DNA of 22,475 nt. Source: UBA11164 sp002420085 (lineage in GTDB: Bacteria > Pseudomonadota > Gammaproteobacteria > Xanthomonadales > Xanthomonadaceae). Made by a program: the position numbers and the translations under genes. How positions within the stretch are numbered: the stretch's first letter is position 1; each line of letters begins with the position of its first letter. The notes below the pieces were generated by a model. That model saw only the letters and a list, made by a program, of their open reading frames with translations, was not told where the DNA came from and did not search any database. Of this stretch, positions 8,364 through 16,474 are shown piece by piece. The DNA is taken from contig DALYLJ010000039.1 in the NCBI GenBank assembly GCA_031976395.1, positions 1 to 22,475 of the forward strand, read 5' to 3'.

Positions 8364-8618
8364 TGCGATCCGTAATGACGAGCGGGCGCGACCGGGACGC
8401 GCCCAGAATGTCCGGCCTGGCCGAACGGGTTGATGACCGCCCCCGATGCGTTCGGTGGCGTATGCGGTCGGTCACAACGAGCCATTGCCCGCAGGACCGT
8501 CCAATTCTGGTAATGACCGACTCGCTGTGCAGCACGGCGATCGGGTCGGGGCGACCCGAGTGGCACGGGCAGGGACAGCACCGGGGATTGCACCGCGAGT
8601 TGCCAGCCAGCGCATGAT
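8364..8618. other. Spacer with two perfect hairpins between the transsulfuration genes
   Basis: There is no gene in this 255-bp spacer. Two perfect inverted repeats are present. One has arms TCGGGTCG/CGACCCGA (8541-8548 and 8552-8559, loop GGG), about 60 bases past the beta-synthase stop. The other has arms GGGCGCG/CGCGCCC (8384-8390 and 8398-8404, loop of 7), ending about 20 bases before the next ATG. Neither is followed by a T run on the minus strand. They could act as a weak terminator and a leader structure respectively, but the role is unknown. Confidence 0.45.
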
Positions 8619-9989
<1,371 letters not shown>

Positions 9990-10391
9990 GCCCGCGCGGA
10001 ATCCATCCGGTCAAAGGGCAATTGTAGCCGAGTCCGTTGGCGAGCCTCCACGCCGCAGCCGGGTCCACGCGGCACGCATGGACCGTGCCGCACAAGCCGG
10101 ACGGTGGGTGGGCGCTGACGAGGGTAGGCGCCCGCCCACCGTCCGCTGAGAACGCGGTCAAGACGGCAACCGACTGGCTGGCAGACGGTCCGTTCATGGA
10201 CAGCGCGGTCATCCCGATGGCGACCAACCGCTCCGATCGGCGGTTACAGCGCGAAAAACCACCGCCGAGCACGGTCGGTTCGCAGGGGCGTCGCCGGCTG
10301 TCCGGCCGGTGGTCGGCCCGTGCCGAGTGTCCCGGCGCGAGCACCCGATCGACTGCCAGCGACGGGCCGTGCCCGCGCGCGGGTCAGGCCG
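9990..10391. other. 402-bp gene-free spacer with a large hairpin
   Basis: There is no convincing gene on either strand; the open frames across it have no family character. Its main feature is the 48-base hairpin at 10098-10145. A perfect 12-base GC palindrome, CCCGCGCGCGGG, lies at 10372-10383, just past the YdcH-like stop, and CGGGC/GCCCG arms (10363-10367 and 10371-10375) overlap it; either could end that transcript, though no T run follows. Confidence 0.5.
10098..10145. repeat. Long inverted repeat (18-bp stem) of unknown role
   Basis: The arms CGGACGGTGGGTGGGCGC (10098-10115) and GCGCCCGCCCACCGTCCG (10128-10145) pair at all 18 positions, with one G-T wobble, around a 12-base loop. No T run follows on either strand, so it is not a textbook Rho-independent terminator. 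It lies upstream of the cystathionine beta-synthase gene and downstream of the YdcH-like gene. Confidence 0.85.
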
Positions 10392-10616
10392 CTAGTGGGC
10401 TCGAACTTTCTCCTCGAACAGGCGGGTGAGTTGGTCCTTGGCCTGAAGTTTTTCGCGCTTCATTTGCAGCAGCGTGAGATCGTCGATCGGCAGCACACCC
10501 AGTTCAGCATCGAGCACCTGCTTGTCCAGTTCTCGATGGCGGTGATACAGCCGGCGCAACTCGGCGCTGCTGTTGATAAATGCCTCGACTTCCTCCTGGG
10601 GATGACCTTCGAACAT
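10392..10616 (-). CDS. YdcH family small protein (DUF465)
   Basis: A 74-residue, highly charged helical protein of the DUF465/YdcH family. The hallmarks are a central Leu-rich helical hairpin with FINSSAELRRLYHRHRELDK (12-31) and DDLTLLQMKREKLQAKDQL (45-63), where the LxxMKREKLxxKD core is typical. The ATG at 10616 is chosen because AGGAGGT lies 7 bases upstream, the best ribosome binding site in the window; the longer open frame to 10817 has no supporting site. The biochemical role of the family is not established. It is probably cytoplasmic and transcribed alone, since nearly 400 gene-free bases lie on each side. Confidence 0.85.
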   Translation of the reverse strand: MFEGHPQEEVEAFINSSAELRRLYHRHRELDKQVLDAELGVLPIDDLTLLQMKREKLQAKDQLTRLFEEKVRAH

Positions 10617-11001
10617 GGCGTGACCTCCTGCTGGGGTGAGCGAACACGCTTCGACCGGCGGGTGTCGCCGGGAAGCGACTGAAGGTCGGGCCAGAGCCGC
10701 ACGCATCCAGGCCAAGCGCCAGCGCACGGGTTCCGGCATGGGTGTGCGGAACGGACGTGCGGGGGTGGAGCATTGGGTCATCGGCCTGGATCGTCGGCTT
10801 GGCTCGGCACACCGCACAGCGGGTTCGCTGGCGGCAATTCGACCCTACGCCGCCTGAGGCCGTCTTGCAAGCATTTCCGCAAACGACTGATTTGAAACGA
10901 TAAATGCCGCCTGAACGCCGAGATTCGGAAGCCCGCCGCAGTTAAGATTTCGTTCGCCCGAGCCGGATGAACCGATCGGACGCTGCACGGCGGGCGACCG
11001 A
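10617..11001. other. 385-bp spacer between the OmpA-domain gene and the YdcH-like gene
   Basis: No gene is supported here. Bases 10860-10960 are locally AT-richer than the surroundings. On the minus strand a weak promoter-like pair, TTGCAA (10870-10865) and TAGGGT (10847-10842) 17 bases apart, could serve the YdcH-like gene with a leader of over 200 bases; this is speculative. No T-run terminator is visible after the OmpA-domain gene. Confidence 0.4.
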
Positions 11002-11955
11002 TCAATCGAGCAGGATCACGTCCACTCGGCGATTGCGTGTACGGCCTTCGGCACTGCCATTGTCGGCAAGCGGCTGGCTCTGACCCAGACCACGGGCCTC
11101 CAGCCGACGCGGATCGACGCCTTCCTCGATCAATGCCTGTCGGACGCTCTGCGCCCGACTCAGTGACAGCGCCTGATTGGCGGTGGCCCGACCGGTGCTG
11201 TCGGTATGGCCTTCGATCAGCACCCTGGCACCCGGCCGACGCTGGACGAACTCGATCAGGCGACTGAGATTTTCACGGGCTTCCGGTCGCAGTGCCGATT
11301 GGCCACTGGCGAACACGTCACCGGAGAGGGTCATGACCTCACCGCGTGCTTCGCGTCGCGCGACCAGGCCATCGAGTTGCATCCGCAACGCGGCGGCGGC
11401 GGCCGTCGCCAAATCGGCCTCACGCCGGGCCAGTTGTGCCTCGCGCTCGCGCGCCTGGGCCAGACGACGCGCTTGCTCGGCTTCGGCCTGGGCGGCTTCG
11501 GCCTCGGCCACCGATACTTCGCGCGCCAGCCGCTCGCGTTCGATCTCCTCGGATCGGGTGAGGTTGAGCAGGCGCAGGCGCTCGGCCTCGCGGCGCGCGG
11601 TTTCGGCATCGCGTCGGGCAGCATCGAGCAGGATGCGATCCCGCTCGCGGTCGAGCGCCTCCGACTGGCTCCGAGCAAATTCGACCTCGGCCGCCACCCG
11701 AGCCAGCAACAGACGGCGCTCGGCGATCAGGATGGCGTGCTCGCGAGCATCCGACTTGCTGCCGGGGATCCGGTCCATGGCCTGGCGTGCCCGCAGACGT
11801 TCGACGGCGGCAAGGCCGCCCAGCCTCGGATCGCCATCCAGTTCGGACAACTCGGCGATCAGCCGGTCGTGATCGGGATCGGGCTTGTCGGCGCCAACCG
11901 CGATCACCGGCAACATCAGCAGGAAACCGATCAGCATCGCCTTGAGGGCATTCAT
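11002..11955 (-). CDS. OmpA-domain protein with a long charged helical region
   Basis: A 317-residue exported protein. A signal peptide covers about residues 1-22 (hydrophobic core FLLMLPVIAV). Residues 75-200 are almost wholly Arg/Glu/Ala-rich helix, likely a coiled coil. Residues 205-317 form an OmpA C-terminal domain: GDVFASGQSAL (212-222), IEGHTDSTG (247-255, with the peptidoglycan-binding Asp 252), and GRTRNRRVDVILL near the end, with the conserved Arg. Family knowledge implies non-covalent binding to peptidoglycan in the periplasm. The ATG at 11955 has GGAGG 8 bases upstream and overlaps the stop of the preceding lipoprotein gene (ATGA), so the two are translationally coupled and may act together in the envelope. 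The frame remains open upstream, but that part is a shadow of the lipoprotein gene. Confidence 0.92.
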   Translation of the reverse strand: MNALKAMLIGFLLMLPVIAVGADKPDPDHDRLIAELSELDGDPRLGGLAAVERLRARQAMDRIPGSKSDAREHAILIAERRLLLARVAAEVEFARSQSEALDRERDRILLDAARRDAETARREAERLRLLNLTRSEEIERERLAREVSVAEAEAAQAEAEQARRLAQAREREAQLARREADLATAAAAALRMQLDGLVARREARGEVMTLSGDVFASGQSALRPEARENLSRLIEFVQRRPGARVLIEGHTDSTGRATANQALSLSRAQSVRQALIEEGVDPRRLEARGLGQSQPLADNGSAEGRTRNRRVDVILLD

Positions 11956-12323
11956 CGCACAGCCTCCGGGCCAAGCAGTTCGCGACTCAGTTCGAGGTTC
12001 TCGTCCTGTTTGCGCTCGACCTCCGCGCGCACCTGCGCCCGCCGAGTCAGTGCCAGCGCGAGTTCCGCCTCGACCTCGGCACGTTCGGCCAACCGTTCGG
12101 CATCGCCATAGCGCCGTTCGTCGCTGGCCAGCCGGGCTGCTGCCAGCAGGCGATCGGCGCGATCGGACTCTTCTGCGGCGAACCGGCCAGAGCCAGCCTC
12201 GCGTGCCGCCAGCAGCCGTGCGTCCGCCGCTTGCAGGGCCGACACCGGCGGCTGACTGGCACAGGCCGCCAGCACGACGGCACACAGGATCGGGAAGCCC
12301 GTTCGATAGCTGAACTTGGACAT
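11952..12323 (-). CDS. DUF4398-like lipoprotein
   Basis: A 123-residue predicted outer-membrane lipoprotein. A lipobox VLAAC places the lipidated Cys at residue 21, after a hydrophobic stretch from residue 9. The rest is a helical, Ala/Glu/Arg-rich segment (LQAADARLLAAREAGSGRFA, then RADRLLAAARLASDERRYGDA), the pattern of DUF4398 proteins with their AxxLLxxAR repeats. In many relatives DUF4398 and the OmpA domain sit in one chain or in adjacent genes. Here they are two genes overlapping by 4 bases, so a physical partnership between an outer-membrane anchor and a peptidoglycan binder is likely but inferred. The start at 12323 is set by the signal peptide. Confidence 0.85.
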   Translation of the reverse strand: MSKFSYRTGFPILCAVVLAACASQPPVSALQAADARLLAAREAGSGRFAAEESDRADRLLAAARLASDERRYGDAERLAERAEVEAELALALTRRAQVRAEVERKQDENLELSRELLGPEAVR

Positions 12324-12329
12324 GCTGCG

Positions 12330-12358
12330 CTGACCGGTCGATTCAATGCTGCTATTGT
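12330..12358 (+). promoter_or_regulatory. Candidate extended -10 promoter for pilU
   Basis: CTGACC at 12330-12335 and TATTGT at 12353-12358 are 17 bases apart, with a TG one base before the -10 hexamer (TGCTATTGT). It is the only promoter-like pair found in the 122-bp divergent spacer on this strand. A minus-strand CACAAT (12359-12354) overlaps it and could be the -10 of the divergent lipoprotein/OmpA pair. Confidence 0.4.
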
Positions 12359-12445
12359 GTGCCCGGCCTCCCCTGCATGCAACGGTCGCGCCTGTTCTGC
12401 ACGGCCCGTCGTCCACCCTCTCGAATCCTCGGTTCCGAAAGACTC

Positions 12446-13546
12446 ATGGATATCGCCTATTTCCTCAAGCTGATGACGGAGAAGAACGCCTCCGACATGT
12501 TCCTGACCAGCGGCGCACCGGTGAACATCAAGGTCGAGGGCAAGCTCTATCCACTCGGCAACACCGGCCTGCCACCCGGCATGGTCAAGAAGATCGCCTA
12601 CTCGCTGATGACCGAGGCGCAGGCCCCGATGTTCGAGCGCGACAACGAGCTCAACATCGCGATCGCGGTCAAGGGCGCCGGCCGCTACCGGGTCAATGTC
12701 TTCAAGCAGCGTGGCGAAGTGGCCATGGTGATCCGCGCGATCAACAGCGCGATCCCGACCATCGAGCAGTTGCGCCTGCCACCGGTGCTGAAGGAGATCA
12801 TCATGCAGCCGCGCGGTCTGGTGCTGGTGGTCGGCTCGACCGGCTCTGGAAAATCGACCGCGCTGGCGTCGATGATCGATCACCGCAACAGCAGCCAGAG
12901 CGGCCACATTCTCACCATCGAGGATCCGATCGAGTTCCTGCATCGGCACAAGAAGTCGATCGTCAACCAGCGCGAGGTCGGCCTGGACACCCACACGTTC
13001 GCCAACGCGCTCAAGAACGCCATGCGCGAAGCACCGGATGTGATCCTGATCGGTGAAATTCGCGACGAGGACACCATGGCCTCGGCGATCGCCTTCGCTG
13101 AAACCGGTCATCTGTGCCTGGCCACGCTGCACTCCAACAACGCCGACCAGACGATCGAGCGCATCCTCAACTTCTTCCCCGAGCCGGCACACAAGAACGT
13201 GCTGATGAACCTCTCGCTCAATCTGCACGCGGTGATATCGCTGCGCCTGGTGGTGGGCATCGACGGCAAGCGCCTGCCGGCCGCCGAGATCCTGATCAAC
13301 ACGCCGATGATCCGCGACCTGATGCGTCGCGGCGAGGTGCATGCGATCAAGGAAGCCATGGAAAAGTCACTCCAGGAGGGTATGCAGACCTTCGACACCC
13401 ACCTGTTCCGGCTCTACAAGGAAGGCAAGGTGACCCTGGAGGAGGCGCTCAACAAGGCCGACTCGCGCGACGGTCTGGCACTGCGGGTCCGGCTGTCGGA
13501 GGGTGCCAGCGCCGAACACGACCCCTACGCCGAGATGTACAACTGA
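12446..13546 (+). CDS. pilU: Type IV pilus retraction ATPase PilU
   Basis: A 366-residue hexameric secretion-type ATPase that assists PilT in type IV pilus retraction at the inner-membrane base. It has the Walker A GSTGSGKST at 130-138, the Asp box TIEDPIEF at 157-164, the Walker B VILIGEIRD at 199-207 and the His box TGHLCLATLHSNN at 220-232. The N-terminal PAS-like part has the typical ASDMFLTSGAP stretch at 15-25. Length, the MREAPDVILIGEIRDEDTM context and FFPEPAHKNVLMNLSLNL fit PilU better than PilT. No pilT lies next to it, although the two are usually neighbours; pilT may be outside the window. The ATG at 12446 is chosen for family length, and its ribosome binding site (GAAAG) is weak. 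The gene is convergent with maiA. Confidence 0.93.
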   Translation: MDIAYFLKLMTEKNASDMFLTSGAPVNIKVEGKLYPLGNTGLPPGMVKKIAYSLMTEAQAPMFERDNELNIAIAVKGAGRYRVNVFKQRGEVAMVIRAINSAIPTIEQLRLPPVLKEIIMQPRGLVLVVGSTGSGKSTALASMIDHRNSSQSGHILTIEDPIEFLHRHKKSIVNQREVGLDTHTFANALKNAMREAPDVILIGEIRDEDTMASAIAFAETGHLCLATLHSNNADQTIERILNFFPEPAHKNVLMNLSLNLHAVISLRLVVGIDGKRLPAAEILINTPMIRDLMRRGEVHAIKEAMEKSLQEGMQTFDTHLFRLYKEGKVTLEEALNKADSRDGLALRVRLSEGASAEHDPYAEMYN

Positions 13547-13630
13547 ACGACGGCCGATCGCCCGGGTCACGGGCGGCCCTCGGTCGCCGATCGACCGGGC
13601 GGTCACAGCCGATCAAGCAGGTCCGATCGA
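13547..13630. other. Convergent spacer with GC hairpins
   Basis: This 84-bp gap lies between the pilU and maiA stops. It contains a perfect CGCCCG/CGGGCG stem (13559-13564 and 13570-13575, loop GGTCA) and outer arms CGCCCGG/CCGGGCG. No T run follows on either strand. It may serve as a two-way terminator, which is weakly supported. Confidence 0.35.
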
Positions 13631-14293
13631 TCAGGCCGGATCGGGTGCGTCGATCTGCCGCTCGGGACGGGCTGCGTCGAACTCCGGGCGCGCACGGCAG
13701 GCGGCATCGATCCGGGCGATGGTCGGGAACGCCGCCAGATCGACATTGAACCGGCGGGCATTGTAGACCTGGGGCACCAGGCAGCAATCGGCCAGTCCTG
13801 GCCGTTCGCCCTCGCAGAACACCCCGGTCGAGGGACTCTCGGCCAACAGGGTTTCCAATGTCGCGAAACCGGTCCGGATCCAGTGCTCGACCCAGCCATC
13901 GCGCTCGCTCTGCGGCACCTGCCACTCGTCCTTGAAGAAGCGCAGCACCCGCAGATTGTTGAGCGGGTGGATATCACAGGCGATCGCCTGGGCCAGCGCC
14001 CGCACCCGCGCCCGCTCGCGGACGGTGGTCGGCAGCAGGGGGCGATCCGGCCAGGTTTCGTCGAGGTACTCGATGATCGCCAACGACTGGCCGATCGCAC
14101 GACTGCCATGCAGCAGCAGCGGCACCAGGCCCTGCGGATTCAGCCGCCGATACGCCTCGCTGTGCTGTTCGCCGCCGTCCTTGAGCAGATCGACCGGCAC
14201 CACTTCGTGCGGCAATTGCTTGAGGTTGAGCGCGATCCGAACGCGATAAGCGGCACTGGAGCGCCAGTAACTGTACAGCCGCAATGTGCTCAT
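13631..14293 (-). CDS. maiA: Maleylacetoacetate isomerase (zeta-class GST)
   Basis: A 220-residue glutathione-dependent isomerase that converts maleylacetoacetate to fumarylacetoacetate in tyrosine/homogentisate breakdown. The zeta-class N-terminal motif appears as YWRSSAAYRVRIALNLK (8-25), with the Ser pair that binds glutathione. The NPQGLVPLL loop (52-60) carries the cis-proline, and QSLAIIEYLDE (69-79) the glutathione gamma-glutamyl contact. The C-terminal half has HPLNNLRVLRF and GLADCCLVPQVYNARRF, typical of MaiA. The ATG at 14293 has AGGAG upstream and matches family length; the longer frame does not. A fumarylacetoacetate-hydrolase-family gene lies 49 bp upstream on the same strand, giving the last two pathway steps in one likely operon. 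Confidence 0.95.
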   Translation of the reverse strand: MSTLRLYSYWRSSAAYRVRIALNLKQLPHEVVPVDLLKDGGEQHSEAYRRLNPQGLVPLLLHGSRAIGQSLAIIEYLDETWPDRPLLPTTVRERARVRALAQAIACDIHPLNNLRVLRFFKDEWQVPQSERDGWVEHWIRTGFATLETLLAESPSTGVFCEGERPGLADCCLVPQVYNARRFNVDLAAFPTIARIDAACRARPEFDAARPERQIDAPDPA

Positions 14294-14342
14294 GACTTGA
14301 CTCCTGGCGGGCTCGGATCGGCTCGAATGCGATGGCGACGGT

Positions 14343-15323
14343 TCAGGCCCGGACGATCTTCTGCTCGATCGCCCCGAAGATGCTCCGACCCTCGGCGTCA
14401 AGCATCTCGATCCGCAGGGTATCGCCAAATTTCATGAACGGCGTCTGCGGCTTGCCGGTCTCCAGGGTCTCGACCGTGCGCCGCTCGGCGAAACAGGACG
14501 CGCCCTTGCCGGTGTCTTGATTGGCCACCGTACCGGAGCCGACCAGGGTACCGGCCGACAGCGGTCGGGTTCGGGCGGCATGGGCCACCAGTTGCGCGAA
14601 ATCGAACTGCATATCGACACCGGCGTCGGGCGCACCGAACCAGACGCCATTGATGTGGGTCACCAACGGCAGATGGACCTTGTTCTCACGCCAGGCATCG
14701 GCCAGCTCGTCCGGCGTCACCAGCACCGGACTCAGCGCCGAGCGCGGCTTTGACTGGAGGAAACCGAACCCCTTGGCCAGTTCGGATGGGATCAGGTTGC
14801 GCAAGGAGACATCGTTGACCAGACCGACCAACTGGATGTGGCTGGCCGCCTGGGCCGGGGAAACCGCCATCGGCACGTCGTCGGTGACCACCACGATCTC
14901 GGCCTCCAGATCAATCCCGTAGGCCTCATCAGCCACCATCACCGGATCGCGCGGCCCGAGAAAACCGGCACTGGTCGCCTGATACATCAGCGGATCGCTG
15001 TAGAAACTCTCAGGAACCTCGGCACCGCGCGCCTTGCGGACTCGCTCGACATGCGGCAGATAGGCCGAACCGTCCACGAACTCGAAGGCGCGCGGCAATG
15101 GTGCGGCGAGCTGGGCCATGTCCAGATCGAACGCCCCGGCCAGGCCACCACTCGCCAGTTCGGCACTGAGCGCATTCAGGCGCGGCGCCGCATCGTGCCA
15201 GCGCTCCAGCGCCTGCTGAAGCGTCTCGGCGATCCCGGTCGCCCGGACCGCGCGGGTCAGGTCGGTGTTGACCACGATCAGGGTGCCGTCGCGCCCGCCC
15301 TCTTTCAATGAAGCCAGTTTCAT
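14343..15323 (-). CDS. Fumarylacetoacetate hydrolase family protein
   Basis: A 326-residue metal-dependent C-C hydrolase, which by context splits fumarylacetoacetate into fumarate and acetoacetate. FAH-fold marks are FYSDPLMY at 107-114 (metal-binding Asp 110), IDLEAEIVVV at 137-146 (metal-binding Glu pair), LVGLVNDVSLRN at 165-176 (metal Asp 171), KPRSALSPVLVTPDEL at 192-207 and GSGTVANQD at 262-270. It is about 100 residues shorter than animal FAH and matches the short bacterial form found beside maiA. The ATG at 15323 has GGGAG at a good distance. A TACAAT -10-like hexamer lies at 15428-15423 without a clear -35. Other FAH-fold activities are possible, but the maiA partner makes the tyrosine pathway most likely. 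Confidence 0.92.
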   Translation of the reverse strand: MKLASLKEGGRDGTLIVVNTDLTRAVRATGIAETLQQALERWHDAAPRLNALSAELASGGLAGAFDLDMAQLAAPLPRAFEFVDGSAYLPHVERVRKARGAEVPESFYSDPLMYQATSAGFLGPRDPVMVADEAYGIDLEAEIVVVTDDVPMAVSPAQAASHIQLVGLVNDVSLRNLIPSELAKGFGFLQSKPRSALSPVLVTPDELADAWRENKVHLPLVTHINGVWFGAPDAGVDMQFDFAQLVAHAARTRPLSAGTLVGSGTVANQDTGKGASCFAERRTVETLETGKPQTPFMKFGDTLRIEMLDAEGRSIFGAIEQKIVRA

Positions 15324-15501
15324 GCCGTCTCCCACTGCCAATTCGGAATGCGGGTCCGGTCGCGTCGGCAGATCTGCGGCACCGCCCTGGCGATCCGCCC
15401 ACGTCGAACGAAATCCATCGCCATTGTAGTCGCTGCGCCGCCCTGACCGACGCACACGTCCGCCACTCCTCGACGCCCAGGCACCGCTCGCGCCGGGAAT
15501 C

Positions 15502-15519
15502 GCACGGGCACCCCCGTGC
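15502..15519. repeat. Short GC hairpin at the end of the IS30 remnant
   Basis: Perfect 7-bp arms GCACGGG and CCCGTGC surround a CACC loop, 2 bases past the stop of the IS30 transposase remnant. It may be a remnant of the element's end or a weak terminator. It is followed by TCTC on the plus strand and has no T run on either side. Confidence 0.5.
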
Positions 15520-15521
15520 TC

Positions 15522-15775
15522 TCAAGAATCAAGTGCAACACGGTTGCCGGATGCGTGGATGACTTCGCACATGGCTTCGGCCGACGTTTTCCATCCGAGC
15601 ACCTTTCGGGGGCGGCCGTTGAGCGGTTCGGCGATGTCGTTGAGTCGAGTTTGGCTTACCGTGGACAGATCCGTGCCCTTGGGCCGGCATTGGCGGATCA
15701 GACCATGGAAGTGCTCGTTGCTGCCGCGCTGCCAGGGCGCATCGGGGTCGGCAAACCAGATATCCAGCATCGAAC
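15522..15775 (-). pseudogene. IS30-family transposase remnant (C-terminal fragment)
   Basis: About 83 codons of the C-terminal end of an IS30-type DDE transposase. The diagnostic stretch is WFADPDAPWQRGSNE, containing the third catalytic acidic residue (the Glu of GSNE), then GLIRQCRPKGTDLS, a partial LNGRPRKVLGWKTSAE motif and the stop after VALDS. The normal protein is over 300 residues; the helix-turn-helix region and the first two catalytic Asp residues are missing. Similarity ends abruptly near 15775, where neither reading frame continues it. It cannot transpose. It sits about 110 bp from the 3' end of a tRNA-Gln gene, and no intact terminal inverted repeats are visible. Confidence 0.85.
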
Positions 15776-15813
15776 GGGTTGTTCGGGGGGCGGATGGTGT
15801 TCGGTTCGGCTCG

Positions 15814-15843
15814 GGGTGGATCGAGGCTCGCTCCGTTCCACCC
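15814..15843. repeat. Hairpin beyond the tRNA-Gln terminator
   Basis: The arms GGGTGGA (15814-15820) and TCCACCC (15837-15843) pair perfectly over 7 bp around a 16-base loop. It lies 3 bases beyond the larger tRNA hairpin and before the broken edge of the IS30 remnant, so two hairpins stand in tandem after the tRNA. Its function is unknown. Confidence 0.6.
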
Positions 15844-15846
15844 TGC

Positions 15847-15888
15847 AGACACGCCAAGGCCCCGCTCGCGCAGGGCCTTGGCGTGTCT
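15847..15888 (-). terminator. Probable terminator hairpin abutting tRNA-Gln
   Basis: There are perfect 16-bp arms, AGACACGCCAAGGCCC (15847-15862) and its exact complement (15873-15888), with a 10-base loop. The first stem base is the last base of the tRNA's CCA end. No clear T run follows on the minus strand, so it may work as a strong GC terminator or as a 3' processing signal. Confidence 0.65.
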
Positions 15889-15961
15889 GGCAGGGGGACT
15901 AGGATTCGAACCTAGATTGACGGAGTCAGAGTCCGCTGTCCTACCATTAGACGATCCCCCT
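15888..15961 (-). tRNA. tRNA-Gln (anticodon CUG)
   Basis: A 74-base cloverleaf on the minus strand. The acceptor AGGGGGA pairs fully with TCCCCCT, followed by discriminator G and an encoded CCA. The D arm is GTCTAATGGTAGGAC. The anticodon stem GCGGA/TCCGT (one G-T pair) holds the loop CTCTGAC, giving anticodon CTG, which reads CAG codons. The T arm is CTAGG TTCGAAT CCTAG. The weak first pair (A-T) is a known glutaminyl-tRNA trait. It lies 55 bp behind rpsI on the same strand with no evident promoter of its own, so it may be made from the rplM-rpsI transcript. Confidence 0.95.
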
Positions 15962-16016
15962 TCGATGTCGTCAGGGATCGGCGGCGACGGTTGCGCGGCC
16001 GATTCCCGATTGCCGA

Positions 16017-16409
16017 TCAGCGCTTGGAGAACTGGGTCGCGCGACGGGCCTTGTGCAGGCCGATCTTCTTGCGCTCGACCTCGCGGGCGTCGCGGGTCAT
16101 CAGTCCGGCCTTGCGCAGGGCAGGCTTGAGGTTTTCATCATATTCGACCAGGGCACGCGCCAAGCCGAGCCGGATGGCGCCGGCCTGGCCGGTGCTGCCG
16201 CCGCCCTCGACGGTCGCCATGATGTCGAACTTGTCGCCCAACTCGGTGACGCCGAGCGGCTGACGGACGATCATCCGGGCGGTTTCGCGACCGAAGAAAT
16301 CGTCGAGCGAACGTCCGTTGACGACGATCTCACCCTTGCCCGGACGCAGGAAGACCCGCGCGGTGGAGGACTTGCGGCGGCCGGTGCCGTAGTGCTGCTG
16401 AACTGCCAT
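16017..16409 (-). CDS. rpsI: 30S ribosomal protein S9
   Basis: A 130-residue S9 of exactly the usual bacterial length. It has YGTGRRKSSTARV at 7-19, the GKGEIVVNGR stretch at 24-33, GGGSTGQAGAIRLGLARAL at 69-87, and the basic tail KKIGLHKARRATQFSKR. The final SKR reaches the ribosomal P site in known structures. It is the second gene of the conserved rplM-rpsI operon, with a 65-bp spacer that contains a perfect 7-bp hairpin. An AGGTCA-type ribosome binding site precedes the ATG. A possible imperfect hairpin (15974-16007) lies between it and tRNA-Gln. Confidence 0.99.
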   Translation of the reverse strand: MAVQQHYGTGRRKSSTARVFLRPGKGEIVVNGRSLDDFFGRETARMIVRQPLGVTELGDKFDIMATVEGGGSTGQAGAIRLGLARALVEYDENLKPALRKAGLMTRDAREVERKKIGLHKARRATQFSKR

Positions 16410-16440
16410 CGTTTATGACCTGACGGTATTGTTGATGTCG

Positions 16441-16459
16441 GCCCGGATCCATTCCGGGC
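16441..16459. repeat. Hairpin in the rplM-rpsI spacer
   Basis: The arms GCCCGGA (16441-16447) and TCCGGGC (16453-16459) pair perfectly over 7 bp around TCCAT. It sits in the 65-bp spacer, about 30 bases before the rpsI ATG. It could be a processing or attenuation site, and no T run follows. Confidence 0.6.
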
Positions 16460-16474
16460 ATCGATGCGGGGAAC

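Noticed and set aside
10021..10026. TACAAT -10-like hexamers before the cystathionine beta-synthase gene, and likewise at 15423-15428 before the FAH gene
   Set aside because: Both are on the correct strand and at plausible distances, but neither has an acceptable -35 hexamer at 16-18 bases, so they are not called as promoters.
12047..13342. 431-codon minus-strand frame opposite pilU
   Set aside because: It is antisense to all PilU motifs and runs out of frame into the lipoprotein gene; this is a shadow of high GC content.
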